Shown here in pieces: positions 52,981-62,022 of a DNA stretch of 64,000 nt. Origin of the DNA: Promicromonospora panici (GTDB lineage Bacteria > Actinomycetota > Actinomycetes > Actinomycetales > Cellulomonadaceae). Under the pieces are notes generated by a model that ran no database searches, was not told where the DNA came from, and saw only the letters and a program-made list of their open reading frames with translations. Position 1 is the stretch's first letter. Each line of letters begins with the position of its first letter. Made by a program: the position numbers and the translations under genes. The DNA lies in the NCBI RefSeq assembly GCF_900608595.1, contig NZ_UWYY01000013.1, forward strand, positions 124,001 to 188,000, read 5' to 3'.

Positions 52981-53163
52981 GGCCACTCCTCACCTCGTGG
53001 AGCCCGGGGCCGTGGCCCGGGTGCCCGCTCACGACTCACCGGGGCACTCTCCACGGTGTCACCGGCGGCGGTCACTCGCACCGCCATAGAGAATCGTCAG
53101 TCGTGAGTTGGATGTCAGACCTCTCCGTCGAGGAGCAGGACGCCATGTGTCCCACATAGCAGA

Positions 53164-53661
53164 ATGCGCGTCATGAAGTACACCAACTCGATCGAGATCG
53201 CTCTGCCGCGAGAGAGGGTCGCCCAGCTGCTCGCCGACCCGGCACACCTGCCGAAGTGGCTGCGAGGCATGGTGCTGCACGAGCCCGTGAATGGGGTACA
53301 CGGGCAGCTCGGTACCACGTCGCGGATCGTGATGCAGTCGGGGAATCGGCAGATCGAGTTCACCGAAACGGTCACACGCCGGGAGCCGGCAGAGCTGCAC
53401 GGGATTCCTGAAGAGGCCGTCGTTCACTTCGACCGCGAGAGTGTTGGCGAGGGCATGTGGAGCGTCGTGCGCGATCGGCTGACCGAAGCCGATCCGGAGA
53501 CGACGCTCTGGGAGCAGGAGAGCGAGTTCCGGTTCGGCGGCCTGCTGATGCGGCTGGTGGGGTTGCTGATGCCCGGCGCCTTCCACAAGCAGTCGCAGCA
53601 GCACATGGAGGACTTCAAGGCGTTCGCGGAACAAGGGAAGGATGTCCGCGAAGGGCGGTGA
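53164..53661 (+). CDS. SRPBCC-superfamily (START/polyketide cyclase-like) protein
   Basis: 165 residues from ATG 53164 (ATG 53176 also possible). YTNSIEIALPRERVAQLLADPAHLPKWLRGM is the usual N-terminal helix-grip segment, and the C-terminal FHKQSQQHMEDFKAFAEQG is the long closing helix. Binds a hydrophobic ligand in the family; the ligand is unknown. Convergent with the following HxlR gene. Confidence 0.75.
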   Translation: MRVMKYTNSIEIALPRERVAQLLADPAHLPKWLRGMVLHEPVNGVHGQLGTTSRIVMQSGNRQIEFTETVTRREPAELHGIPEEAVVHFDRESVGEGMWSVVRDRLTEADPETTLWEQESEFRFGGLLMRLVGLLMPGAFHKQSQQHMEDFKAFAEQGKDVREGR

Positions 53662-53734
53662 CCACTTTGTCGTTGATCGCGGGGCCACGGATGGTCAGGC
53701 CACGCGCCGGGTGGGACCTGCAAGTCCGTTGGGC

Positions 53735-54136
53735 CTACGCGATCATGTCGGCGCAGCTCATTGCCGTGCCCGGTGCGGCCGAGCCGTCGGTGCGCAGCAG
53801 GTGAGCCTCACCCCAGACCCTGACCCCTTCGACGACGGGCAGGACAGTGGTCCCGTACGGAGTGAGCCGGTAGATGACGGGCGCCGGAACCGGTCCGGTC
53901 ACCACACGTTCGACGAGTCCGTCGGCTTCGAGCTCACGGAGCTGTTCGGCCAGCACCTTGGGTGTGATAGGCGCGCTTCTGCGGCGGAGGCCGGCGAAGT
54001 GGGACTCTCCGTGGGCGAGCCAGTAGAGCAGGGTCAGCTTCCATTTGCCGCCGATCGCGGTGAACGCCGCGGCCATCGGGCAGCCTGGCAGCGGGTTGGG
54101 CCGAGAGAGGTTACCTGTAGGTGCCTTCTTGTCCAT
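53735..54136 (-). CDS. HxlR-family transcriptional regulator
   Basis: 133 residues from ATG 54136. LPGCPMAAAFTAIGGKWKLTLLYWLAHGESHFAGLRRR...ITPKVLAEQLRELEADGLVERVV is the HxlR winged helix, with the conserved Cys at CPM that is redox or electrophile sensing in several members. It is divergent from the secreted protein gene with a start-to-start distance of only about 29 bases, so the two probably share a control region. Confidence 0.85.
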   Translation of the reverse strand: MDKKAPTGNLSRPNPLPGCPMAAAFTAIGGKWKLTLLYWLAHGESHFAGLRRRSAPITPKVLAEQLRELEADGLVERVVTGPVPAPVIYRLTPYGTTVLPVVEGVRVWGEAHLLRTDGSAAPGTAMSCADMIA

Positions 54137-54164
54137 GGCTGTGCTCCGCTCGATAGTCGAGACC

Positions 54165-54746
54165 ATGACCATTCCATACCGAAGAATCCTGACTGTAGGC
54201 CTCTCCGCCGCTCTGTTGTTCGTGACGGCGGCATCGGGTGGCGCCGCACCGGCTCCCGTGTCATCGACGACCGCGGACGCCCAGCGCGACTTCGACTGGG
54301 AGATCGGTACCTGGCGTTCCAGCGTGCGGGTGCTCGCTGATCCACTCTCGGAGTCCCCGGACGAATGGCTGCAGTTCACGGGCACCAGCACGGTGCGTCC
54401 GCTCGTGGATCGGCGGGCCAACGTGGTCGAGTTCGAGGTGTCGGGGCCGGACGGCCGTATCGACGCGCTCAATCTGAGGCTGTACGAGCCGCAGGCACAG
54501 CGGTGGAGCCTGACCTTCGTCAACATGCGTGACGGTCTGCTCACTCCTGCGGTGTACGGCGGGTTCCGCGACGGCGTCGGCGAGTTCTACGGCGACGACC
54601 GGCTCGGCGAGCGTCCGATCAAGGTGCGGTTTCTCATCACCCGCGTGAGTCAGGACGAGGCAAGGTTCGAGCAGGCGTTCTCAGCCGACGGGGGAGTGAC
54701 GTGGGAGACGAACTGGATCGCCGTGGATCGCCGGATCCGTCGCTGA
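54165..54746 (+). CDS. Secreted protein of unknown function (DUF1579-like)
   Basis: 193 residues from ATG 54165. A signal peptide (ILTVGLSAALLFVTAASGGAA) is followed by FDWEIGTWRSSVRVL, WLQFTGTSTVRPL, ANVVEFEV, LRLYEPQAQRWSLTFVNM and a C-terminal EQAFSADGGVTWETNWI. This layout matches small lipocalin-like proteins of the DUF1579 type. Divergent from the HxlR gene. Confidence 0.65.
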   Translation: MTIPYRRILTVGLSAALLFVTAASGGAAPAPVSSTTADAQRDFDWEIGTWRSSVRVLADPLSESPDEWLQFTGTSTVRPLVDRRANVVEFEVSGPDGRIDALNLRLYEPQAQRWSLTFVNMRDGLLTPAVYGGFRDGVGEFYGDDRLGERPIKVRFLITRVSQDEARFEQAFSADGGVTWETNWIAVDRRIRR

Positions 54747-54785
54747 AGGGATGCCGCCGCGCATCCAGCACGGAACGCGGCACCC

Positions 54786-55709
54786 TCACACGAGCAGCGC
54801 CTCGAGCTCCGGAAGCCGGCCGAACATGTCGGGGAGGCCGCGAATGCCGTTGCGCGCGGCCTCGTGCGACAGTGCGAGGTCAGGACCGGTGCTCGCCTCG
54901 GCACCGGCGAGGCAGCGGAGGATGTTCCACCGCGTATGCCCGAGCCAGCCGCCGATCATGAAGACGAACCAGCTCGGACCCGGCGGCGGCAGCGTCCCGC
55001 CCCCTGCGACGTACCCGTCGAGCACGGCTCGGAAGATGGCGGGCTCGATGTTGTCGAAGCCCGGTCCCTTCGAGATGCTGAGCGCGGTCGAGCCGAGCTC
55101 ACTGGACAGGTCGAGCATCCCCGAGAGCTCCCAGTCGAGCAGGACCGGCCGACTGTCCCGGGCGAGCAGGTTCCACGGTTGGACGTCCTTGTGGGTCAGG
55201 ACGACGGGGCCCGGCCGCTCGCAGGTGTCGACGAAGCGGGCGATCGCGAGGAACGCTTCGACGTGGGAGACGAGATCGTCGGCCCACGGCTGTCCGGTCG
55301 CGGCCGCCCGCTCGGCCAGCTCAGGCCAGTCCCGTGCCGTCGGGTCCTCGACCGACACGTGTGTCCACTCGACGTCGAGCGCGTGGATGCGCGCCAGGAT
55401 CTCACCGATCTCGAACGCGTACGCCGCCGACACCGGCGCTTCGGGCACCTTCTCTCCCTCGACCCACCGGTGGACGAGTGTGTCGTGGCTGGCCGAGATC
55501 GGCTCCGGCATCGGGATGCCGGCGGCGAAGGCCGCCCGCTCGAGCCTGAACACGTCCTCGACGTGGTAGGTCGAGCGGCGGTCGGCGAGGTTCAGCTCCT
55601 TCACCGCGAACGACCCCTGGTCGGTGTCGAGCCGGTACATCCGGTTGGCGAACCCGCCGTGGACGCGCGCCATCGGTCTGATCGGCGTCCCGAGATGCGA
55701 AAGGTGCAT
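54786..55709 (-). CDS. APH-family phosphotransferase
   Basis: 307 residues from ATG 55709 (a TTG three codons upstream is possible). Kinase-like motifs: FAVKELNLADR (nucleotide-binding Lys), VLTHKDVQPWNLLA (catalytic HxDxxxxN), and PVLLDWELSGMLDLSSELG (Mg-binding Asp). Typical of the aminoglycoside/choline-kinase-like superfamily; the substrate is unknown and resistance should not be presumed. Antisense to the surrounding block and convergent with the DUF1579-like gene. Confidence 0.8.
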   Translation of the reverse strand: MHLSHLGTPIRPMARVHGGFANRMYRLDTDQGSFAVKELNLADRRSTYHVEDVFRLERAAFAAGIPMPEPISASHDTLVHRWVEGEKVPEAPVSAAYAFEIGEILARIHALDVEWTHVSVEDPTARDWPELAERAAATGQPWADDLVSHVEAFLAIARFVDTCERPGPVVLTHKDVQPWNLLARDSRPVLLDWELSGMLDLSSELGSTALSISKGPGFDNIEPAIFRAVLDGYVAGGGTLPPPGPSWFVFMIGGWLGHTRWNILRCLAGAEASTGPDLALSHEAARNGIRGLPDMFGRLPELEALLV

Positions 55710-55764
55710 GCCACGCAATGTAGGGCTCGCACTTGCATCGACGCACCGGAATTACCTGGCAGCC

Positions 55765-56676
55765 TCAACCGCGCTTGGCAACGACCTCGTTGGCGAGCTG
55801 CCACATCTCGTAGTTCCCGCACTCTGCCGTGATCTCAGCCGTCTCCTGAGCGGCGGCAAAGAAGTCGTCGGCCAACGGCGAGGTGCGTGACGCCGCCATC
55901 GCGACGAATACCTGGTCGGGCGCCAGATCCGAGACGGGCACGTAGCTGATGTCCGGGCGTGTGTAGAACACCGTCTCCGAACGCCCCACGAACGAGATGC
56001 CACGGCCGGCAGCGACGTGCTCGAGCTTCTCTTCCACCCCGCGCACCCGGAGCCCTGAGTCGGGGTGCGGGCGCCTGGTGGGCTGCGCGCTCGCGTCGGC
56101 ATGCCAGATCAGCGGCTCACCGGCCAGGTCGGCCTCGGTGACTCCTTCCTTGCCGGCCAGCCGGTGACCGGCTGGCAGCGCGACCATGAGCGGCTCGGTG
56201 TAGAGCGGAGCCAGGCGCAGGCCGGTCTCGTCGATGGGCAGCCGGACGTAGGCGACGTCGACGCGGCCGTCGAGCAGCATCGGGGCCTGGTCGTCCCATT
56301 CCATGCGCTGCACGTCCACGACGACGTCCGAGTGCTGGGCCTCGAACACCCGCGACGCCGGGATGACCGGGATGCCGGCCCGAAAGCCGACCACAAGCCG
56401 CTGGCTGCCGCGGGCGGCTACGGACACTCTGCGCCGGACCGCGTGCGCAGAGGCGAGCAGCGGACCGGCGTCGTCCAGCAGCTGTCGGCCCGCGTCGGTC
56501 AGCGTGACGCCGTGGCTGTCCCTGGTGAACAGCGAGGCGCCGAGATCATGTTCCAGCGCGCGGATCTGCCGGCTGAGCACCGGCTGCGCGATGTGCAGAT
56601 CTTCGGCCGCGCGGCCGAAGTGCAGCCGGTCGGCGACGGCAACGAAGTAGCGCAACTTGCGCAGGTCCAGATCCAT
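55765..56676 (-). CDS. LysR-family transcriptional regulator
   Basis: 303 residues from ATG 56676. The winged HTH LRKLRYFVAVADRLHFGRAAEDLHIAQPVLSRQIRALEHDLGASLFTR is canonical, followed by a substrate-binding domain (VGFRAGIPVIP, MLLDGRVDVAYVRLP). It is divergent from the SDR gene, so it probably regulates the reductase block to its right. Confidence 0.92.
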   Translation of the reverse strand: MDLDLRKLRYFVAVADRLHFGRAAEDLHIAQPVLSRQIRALEHDLGASLFTRDSHGVTLTDAGRQLLDDAGPLLASAHAVRRRVSVAARGSQRLVVGFRAGIPVIPASRVFEAQHSDVVVDVQRMEWDDQAPMLLDGRVDVAYVRLPIDETGLRLAPLYTEPLMVALPAGHRLAGKEGVTEADLAGEPLIWHADASAQPTRRPHPDSGLRVRGVEEKLEHVAAGRGISFVGRSETVFYTRPDISYVPVSDLAPDQVFVAMAASRTSPLADDFFAAAQETAEITAECGNYEMWQLANEVVAKRG

Positions 56677-56864
56677 GGGCCTCCCGGTCCGGCGATGTCC
56701 CCAAGGTATCACCACGGCTGAAAAGGGTCTTGGACACCCATTCACGCCAATGGCATCGTTCATGGAGTCCGAGCGAATCCGGTATAAGAATTCGGCGTCT
56801 TTACGCGTCCGGTGCATATAAGAACCGGGCCGTTATGGAGACCCATCAATTGAACGGAGTGAAC

Positions 56865-57599
56865 GTGGGAAAGCTCGATGGCAAGGTGGCAGTGATCACC
56901 GGCGGCTCCGCCGGCATGGCACTGGCCGGCGCCAAGCTGTTCGTCGAAGAAGGAGCGTACGTCTTCATCCAGGGCCGGCGGAAGGACGCACTGGACGACG
57001 CCGTCAAGGAGATCGGCCGCAACGTCACCGCCGTCCAGGGTGACGCGTCCGACCTGGACGACCTGGACCGCCTGTACGACACCGTCAAGCGGGAGAAGGG
57101 CTCGGTCGACGTGCTGTGGGCCCACGCCGGAAACGGTGAGGAGGCCGTCCTCGGCGAGATCAGCGAGGAACAGTTCGACCGCGCCTTCTCGCTCAACGCG
57201 CGCGGCACCCTGTTCACAGTGCAGAAGGCACTGCCGCTGATCAACGACCACGGCTCGATCGTGATGACCGGATCGAACGCCTCCCTCGGGGCCTTCCCCG
57301 GCTGGAGCCTCTACGCGGGAAGCAAGGCCGTCCAGCAGGCCTGGGCCCGCGTCTGGCTCAACGAGCTGCGCGGCCGCAAGATCCGCGTCAACGTCCTGAC
57401 CCCCGGCCAGGTCGCCACCGCCAAGCAGGAGGAACTGTTCGACGGCGCGACCATTGCCGCCTTCGAGTCCCTCATTCCGCGCGGAAAGATGGGCCGTCCC
57501 GAAGAGATCGCCACCGTCGCCCTGTTCCTCGCCTCCGACGACTCCAGCTACGTCAACGGCATGGAGCTGGTCGCCGACGGTGGCGCCACGGCCATCTGA
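56865..57599 (+). CDS. Short-chain dehydrogenase/reductase
   Basis: 244 residues from GTG 56865 (ACGGAG five bases upstream; an ATG at 56835 is in frame). Rossmann motif VAVITGGSAGMALAGAKLF, NAG-like WAHAGNGEE, catalytic Ser in MTGSNASLG, YxxxK in YAGSKAVQQAW, and a C-terminal GMELVADGGATAI. NAD(P)-dependent oxidoreductase; substrate unknown. First gene of a co-directional set of five that is divergent from the LysR gene. Two TATAAGAA repeats lie just upstream. Confidence 0.9.
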   Translation: MGKLDGKVAVITGGSAGMALAGAKLFVEEGAYVFIQGRRKDALDDAVKEIGRNVTAVQGDASDLDDLDRLYDTVKREKGSVDVLWAHAGNGEEAVLGEISEEQFDRAFSLNARGTLFTVQKALPLINDHGSIVMTGSNASLGAFPGWSLYAGSKAVQQAWARVWLNELRGRKIRVNVLTPGQVATAKQEELFDGATIAAFESLIPRGKMGRPEEIATVALFLASDDSSYVNGMELVADGGATAI

Positions 57600-57632
57600 A
57601 CCACACACGAGAACAGGAAGAGAGCACACCTC

Positions 57633-58256
57633 ATGAGCAGCATCACCTTCATCGGTGCGGGGAACATGGCCCGCACGATCGGCACGCTCGCGGTGGCGGG
57701 CGGCAACACCGTCGAGATCATGGCACGCGATCAGGTCAAAGCCGAGGTTCTGGCCAAGACCCTGGGCGGCGGCACGACGGCGGGCAAGTGGGGCGCTGTC
57801 CCAGCAGGGGACATCGTCATCACGGCCCTGCTGTACGCCGGTGTCGTCCCGGCCGTCGAGCAGTACGGAGACGCCCTCGCGGGCAAGACCATCGTCGACA
57901 TCAGCAACCCCTTCAATGCCACGTTCGACGGCCTGGCCCACAGCGAGGAGACCTCGATCGCGCAGGAGGTCGCCAAGGTGGCGCCGGCCAGCGCCAGCGT
58001 GATGAAGGCCTTCAACACCATCTTCCGTAATGTCCTGGAGAATGGCCGGCCCAATGTCTTCTTTGCTGGCGACAATGCGCGGGCCAAGGCGGACGTGGCG
58101 GAATTCATCGAAAGCCTCCGGCTGCGCCCGCTGGACGTAGGTGGCCTGAAGATGGCGCACTGGCTGGAGGGGATGGGCGTGGTCACGATGGGCCTCGCCG
58201 GTAACGGCGTCGGCCACTGGGACTTCGCCCTCGGCGTCGACGAAATCAACAGCTGA
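57633..58256 (+). CDS. NADPH-dependent F420 reductase-like NAD(P)-binding protein
   Basis: 207 residues from ATG 57633. Rossmann start ITFIGAGNMARTIGTLAVAGGNTVEIMARD, then GDIVITALLYAGV, GKTIVDISNPFN, VMKAFNTIF and ADVAEFIESLRLRPLDVGGLKMAHWLEGMG, matching the F420-dependent NADP oxidoreductase family. About 60 percent similar by eye to the next gene, so the pair arose by tandem duplication. Function within the block is unknown. Confidence 0.8.
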   Translation: MSSITFIGAGNMARTIGTLAVAGGNTVEIMARDQVKAEVLAKTLGGGTTAGKWGAVPAGDIVITALLYAGVVPAVEQYGDALAGKTIVDISNPFNATFDGLAHSEETSIAQEVAKVAPASASVMKAFNTIFRNVLENGRPNVFFAGDNARAKADVAEFIESLRLRPLDVGGLKMAHWLEGMGVVTMGLAGNGVGHWDFALGVDEINS

Positions 58257-58305
58257 TCCTCTGGGCATGCCGTTCGATTCAAACAAAAGAAAGAGAGCGA
58301 TCACC

Positions 58306-58929
58306 ATGAGCAGCATCAGTTTCATCGGCCTGGGGGGCATGGCCGGCGCCATCGCCGCTCGCGCGGTCGAGGGCGGCAACTCAGTCGAGCTCATCGGCCG
58401 CGACGCGGCCAAGGCCAAGGGCCTGGCCGCCGAGCTCGGCGGCGGGGCCACGACCGGGACGTTCGGCGCCGTCCCTGCCGGCGACATCGTCGTTCTCGCC
58501 GTGCCGTACACCAGCGCCGTGCCGGTCGTCACCCAGTACGGGGACGCACTGGCCGGCAAGGTCATCATCGACATCTCCAACACCTTCAACGCCGACGCCA
58601 CCGGGCTCGTCACTCCTGACGGCACCTCCGGTGCGCAGGAGATCGCCAAGGCAGTCCCGGCGAGCGCGCACGTCGTCAAGGCGTTCAACACGGTTTTCGG
58701 CCACGTCCTGGCCCAGGGGCGTCCGTTGGACGTGTTCTTCGCCGGGGACGACGCGCGGGCCAAGGCCGGCGTGTCGGCGTTCATCGAGAGCCTCGGCCTG
58801 CGTCCCCTCGACGTCGGCGGCCTGGAGATGGCCCGCTGGCTGGAAGGGGTCGGGCCGCTGCTGATGGGCCTGGCCCGCAACGGCGCCGGGACCTTCGACA
58901 TCGCCCTCAGCCTCGACCTCCCTGGCTGA
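58306..58929 (+). CDS. NADPH-dependent F420 reductase-like protein, paralog
   Basis: 207 residues from ATG 58306. Same layout as the previous gene: ISFIGLGGMAGAIAARAVEGGNSVELIGRD, GDIVVLAVPYTSAV, KVIIDISNTFNADATGLVTPDGTSGA, VVKAFNTVFGHVL, and GLRPLDVGGLEMARWLEG. The conserved C-terminal segment after LRPLDVGGL is shared by both. A product of recent tandem duplication. Confidence 0.8.
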   Translation: MSSISFIGLGGMAGAIAARAVEGGNSVELIGRDAAKAKGLAAELGGGATTGTFGAVPAGDIVVLAVPYTSAVPVVTQYGDALAGKVIIDISNTFNADATGLVTPDGTSGAQEIAKAVPASAHVVKAFNTVFGHVLAQGRPLDVFFAGDDARAKAGVSAFIESLGLRPLDVGGLEMARWLEGVGPLLMGLARNGAGTFDIALSLDLPG

Positions 58930-58992
58930 GCCCTGGCTGAGCGCACCTGCACCACCAGTCCTCGCGCCACATCACTCACAAGGAGCAGTAGC

Positions 58993-59937
58993 TTGCGCGT
59001 CTTCGTCACTGGCGGGACCGGCCACTCCGGTTCGTACATCATCCCCGAACTCATCGCGGCCGGGCACGAGGTCACCGGCCTGGCCCGGTCGGACACGGCG
59101 GCGGCGACGCTGTCCGCACGCGGCGCGAAGGTACGCGCCGGTGACCTCCAGGACCTCGACGGGCTCAAGGAGGCGGCGGCGGACTCCGACGGCGTCATCC
59201 ATGTCGCGCACCGGCAAGACCTGCTGCCGTCCGGCGGGGTCGCCGCCGTGGCCGCCGCGGAGGTCCCGATCATGCTCGCGTACGGCGAGGCGCTCACGGG
59301 AACCGGAAAGCCGCTGGTCGTGGCGGGAAGCATCGGCTCGCCCGGGAACGAGGGGATCCTGGGCCGGCCGGCCACCGAGGACGACCCGGCGCTTCCCGTC
59401 GGAGACGAGCACAAGGGCACGCTGCGGGCCCGAAACGTCGTGGAGTCCGCCGTGATCGACCTCGCGGAGCGGGGGGTGCGGTCCTCGGTCGTGCGGCTTG
59501 CCAACATCGCGCACAGCACTACCGACAGTGCCGGTTTCCTTCCCACGCTGATCGCGCTCGCGAAGGACCGAGGCTTCGCGGGCTATCCCGGAGAGGGCGC
59601 GAACCGGTGGAACGCCGTGCACTCCCGCGATGCCGCCTCCTTGTTCCGCCTGGCGCTGGAGAAAGGCCCGGCCGGCAAGTACTGGCACGCGATCGGGGAC
59701 GGAGGCATCCCGTTCCGCGAGATCGCCGAGGCCATCGGCAGCCGCTTGGGCGTGCCCGCCGTGAGCGTGCCCCTGGACGAACTGATGCTGCCGGGACACT
59801 TCGGGTTCCTCGCGAACGTCGTCACGCAGAGCTACCCGGTGTCCAACCTCATCACCCGCCGGACCCTCGGCTGGGAACCCGCTCAGCCCGGTTTGCTCGC
59901 CGGTCTGGACAACGGCCACTACTTCCCCGGGAGCTGA
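58993..59937 (+). CDS. NAD-dependent epimerase/dehydratase (extended SDR)
   Basis: 314 residues from TTG 58993, with AAGGAG about 8 bases upstream. Rossmann motif VFVTGGTGHSGSYIIPELIAAGHEV, DGVIHVAH, and a region corresponding to the catalytic Tyr replaced or shifted: the usual YxxxK is not obvious (the segment around RARNVVESAVIDLAERG has no Tyr). The C-terminal WNAVHSRDAASLFRLALE and YPVSNLITRRTLGW fit the family of atypical SDRs. Stop lies 1 base before the next gene's ATG. Confidence 0.78.
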   Translation: MRVFVTGGTGHSGSYIIPELIAAGHEVTGLARSDTAAATLSARGAKVRAGDLQDLDGLKEAAADSDGVIHVAHRQDLLPSGGVAAVAAAEVPIMLAYGEALTGTGKPLVVAGSIGSPGNEGILGRPATEDDPALPVGDEHKGTLRARNVVESAVIDLAERGVRSSVVRLANIAHSTTDSAGFLPTLIALAKDRGFAGYPGEGANRWNAVHSRDAASLFRLALEKGPAGKYWHAIGDGGIPFREIAEAIGSRLGVPAVSVPLDELMLPGHFGFLANVVTQSYPVSNLITRRTLGWEPAQPGLLAGLDNGHYFPGS

Positions 59938-59938
59938 T

Positions 59939-60607
59939 ATGACGACTGTGGGATTTCTCGGAAGCGGACACCTGGGCGGTAGCATCGCGCGGCTCGCCAT
60001 CGCGGCAGGCCACCGGGTCGTGCTCAGCAACTCGCGCGGTCCCGAGACGCTCGCGGACATGGCCGCGGAACTGGGGCCGCGGGCGTCCGCAGCGACGAGC
60101 GGGGAGGCCGTGGCGGCCGCTGACATCGTCGTGGTCTCGGTGCCGGTCAAGGCCTTTCCCGGCCTGCCCGCCACGCCACTGGCGGGCAAGACCGTCATCG
60201 ACACGTGCAACTACGGCCCCGAGCGTGACGGGCACATCCCCGAGCTCGACAGCACGTCGCTCACCTCGAGCGAACTGGTGCTGCGGTACGTCCCGGACGC
60301 CATGTTCGTGAAAGCGTTCAACAGCATCTTCTTCAAGCACCTGCTGTCGCTCGCCCGCCCGGCGGGGGCGGCCGACCGCTCGTACCTACCGATCGCCGGG
60401 GACTCCGCGCCGGCGAAAGCGGCGGTGACCGAGTTCATCGACTCCGTCGGATACGGCGTGGTGGACGCCGGACGGCTGGCCGACAGCTGGCGGCAGGCAA
60501 CGGGCACGCCTGTGTGGGGAACGCCGTACGGGCCGCCCTCGAACGAGAAGGGACGGCCGGCCGGCGAGGACGCGATCCGCGCGGCACTGGCCACCGCAAC
60601 GCGGTAG
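59939..60607 (+). CDS. NADPH-dependent F420 reductase-like protein, third member
   Basis: 222 residues from ATG 59939. Rossmann start VGFLGSGHLGGSIARLAIAAGHRVVLSNSRG, then ADIVVVSVPVKAFPG, GKTVIDTCNYGPERDG, MFVKAFNSIFFKHL and GVVDAGRLADSWRQATGTPVWG. More distant from the two tandem paralogs and not their recent copy. Likely the last gene of the LysR-linked operon. Confidence 0.8.
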   Translation: MTTVGFLGSGHLGGSIARLAIAAGHRVVLSNSRGPETLADMAAELGPRASAATSGEAVAAADIVVVSVPVKAFPGLPATPLAGKTVIDTCNYGPERDGHIPELDSTSLTSSELVLRYVPDAMFVKAFNSIFFKHLLSLARPAGAADRSYLPIAGDSAPAKAAVTEFIDSVGYGVVDAGRLADSWRQATGTPVWGTPYGPPSNEKGRPAGEDAIRAALATATR

Positions 60608-60747
60608 CTGCAAGCTGGCGGCGGTCGTGCTTGTGGCCGTCCTCATCGCCGTCAGCCTGCTCCGTCTGCTGCGGGACCTGTAGTGAGTTGCCCGGGCCGC
60701 GCTGTGCTGCTCGACTTGGCGGACGACAGCCGAGGAGGCAGAGCCAA

Positions 60748-61047
60748 ATGACCGACCACGTGCCCGACCCACAGGTCGCCCACCTGCCCGATGCGGCGGC
60801 GAAGACGGTCACCGAAGCCGTGGTCGAGTACGAGGCGCGCGAGACGCTGGAAGCACAGTGCGCCAAGGACGCCGACAAGCTCGAATGCCTGCTCCAAGCC
60901 CTGGAGTACCGCGCGGCCGGCTACCAGCACGTCCAGAAGTGGATCGACAGCTCCCGCGCGGGCATCACGACGTCGTTCGCGGCACGCGTGGCCGACGCCG
61001 CCCTGGCGGGCAGCACCATAACCTGGCACGACCAGGCCCAGTTCTGA
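60748..61047 (+). pseudogene. C-terminal remnant of an HD-domain hydrolase
   Basis: 99 residues from ATG 60748, with GGAGG nine bases upstream. CAKDADKLECLLQALEYRAAGYQHVQKWIDSS is the C-terminal helical part of the HD-domain (5'-deoxynucleotidase-like) proteins, but the N-terminal half with the HD metal site is missing. The good ribosome binding site means a short protein could still be made. Probably a gene relic. Confidence 0.6.
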
Positions 61048-61114
61048 CTCAGAGCAGCCCGCGGTCGGTCCGAAGGAGGCTCACGATGCGCCGTCGGACA
61101 CCAGCGAGAAGTAG

Positions 61115-61375
61115 CTACGTGGCTACCGCCTTGACCAGCACTGATGCGCGGTGGCCGCTGGCGGCTTCGGCGTCTTCGTCGACATCCCAACCGCACGACT
61201 GGTAGAAGCGGACGGCCGGTTCACGGCCGGTTGCCACCCAGATGCGTTCGGACCTGAGATCGACCGCCCACCGTTCGAGCCGTCCGAGCAACGCAGCGCC
61301 CACCTGGCGGCGGCGAAATCCGGGGTGCACGACCATGCCGACTATCCATGGCGTCGCCTGCGGCAGATACTCCAC
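61115..61375 (-). pseudogene. C-terminal remnant of a GNAT acetyltransferase
   Basis: About 86 residues. TPWIVGMVVHPGFRRRQVGAALLGRLERWA is the acetyl-CoA-binding motif A (Q/RxxGxG/A) and RFYQSCGWDVDEDAEAASG is the C-terminal GNAT end. Upstream in frame a stop codon closes the reading frame before the N-terminal strands, so roughly half of the domain is absent. Inactive remnant. Confidence 0.6.
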
Positions 61376-61480
61376 CAGGTGGCCTGTCGCCCAAGTTCTC
61401 GATCGTCATGTGGTCGTTCATCCGCTTGAGGGTGGCTCAGGGTCAAGTCGAAGGCAACGGAAAATCGCGTCGACGGGCCA

Positions 61481-61930
61481 CTACCCGGTGCCGTCGACGG
61501 CGTCGCGCTGGCCTGGTCGCACCTCGATGCCGCCATGCGACCCTCCCGACACCCTGGTCTCCGAGGGAACCAGGTCATAGCGCTCCCGCGCGACCAGGAC
61601 CTCGACGATGTGCGCCTCGGCCCACTGCCCGATCGCGCTCAGCGGCGCGTGCAGCGTCTGCCCCAGGTCGGTCAGCTCGTACTCGACACGGGGCGGGACC
61701 TCGGCGAAGACGATCCGGTTGACCAGCCCGTCACGTTCGAGGTCCCGCAGCGTCTCGGTGAGGACCTTCCCGCTGATGCCCTCGACGGCGCTCTTCAGGT
61801 CCCGGAAACGCGTCCGGCCCCTCCCGAGGACGATCACGATCATCGCCGTCCACTTGTTGGCGATCCGAGCCAGCGACGTCCGCGAGGGGCAGGTCGAGGT
61901 GAGCACGTTCCAGTCAGGTTCGTATGTCAT
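61481..61930 (-). CDS. HxlR-family transcriptional regulator
   Basis: 149 residues from ATG 61930. STCPSRTSLARIANKWTAMIVIVLGRGRTRFRDLKSAVEGISGKVLTETLRDLERDGLVNRIVF is the HxlR wing, with a Cys at the conserved position. Divergent from the SnoaL-like gene. Direct repeats between them (61944-61982) are good operator candidates. Confidence 0.85.
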   Translation of the reverse strand: MTYEPDWNVLTSTCPSRTSLARIANKWTAMIVIVLGRGRTRFRDLKSAVEGISGKVLTETLRDLERDGLVNRIVFAEVPPRVEYELTDLGQTLHAPLSAIGQWAEAHIVEVLVARERYDLVPSETRVSGGSHGGIEVRPGQRDAVDGTG

Positions 61931-61943
61931 ACGTCACAGTGCT

Positions 61944-61982
61944 CCGATAGTTACGTTGAGGTGACTGGTTTCGGATAGTGAC
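61944..61982. promoter_or_regulatory. Direct repeats CCGATAGTTAC / CGGATAGTGAC
   Basis: Two copies of C(C/G)GATAGT(T/G)AC, 28 bases start to start, between the HxlR and SnoaL-like genes. HxlR proteins usually bind such repeated half-sites. Inferred from position. Confidence 0.45.
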
Positions 61983-62022
61983 TATAGGCGGGACGCAGGA
62001 ACAACGCTCAAAGGAGAAACCG

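Noticed and set aside
54786..55709. Aminoglycoside resistance gene
   Set aside because: Only the general APH-superfamily motifs are present; no specific resistance family is recognised.
56760..59546. Very long minus-strand open frame over the SDR/reductase block
   Set aside because: It is antisense to well-supported genes, is low complexity, and shows no domain. High GC keeps the frame open.
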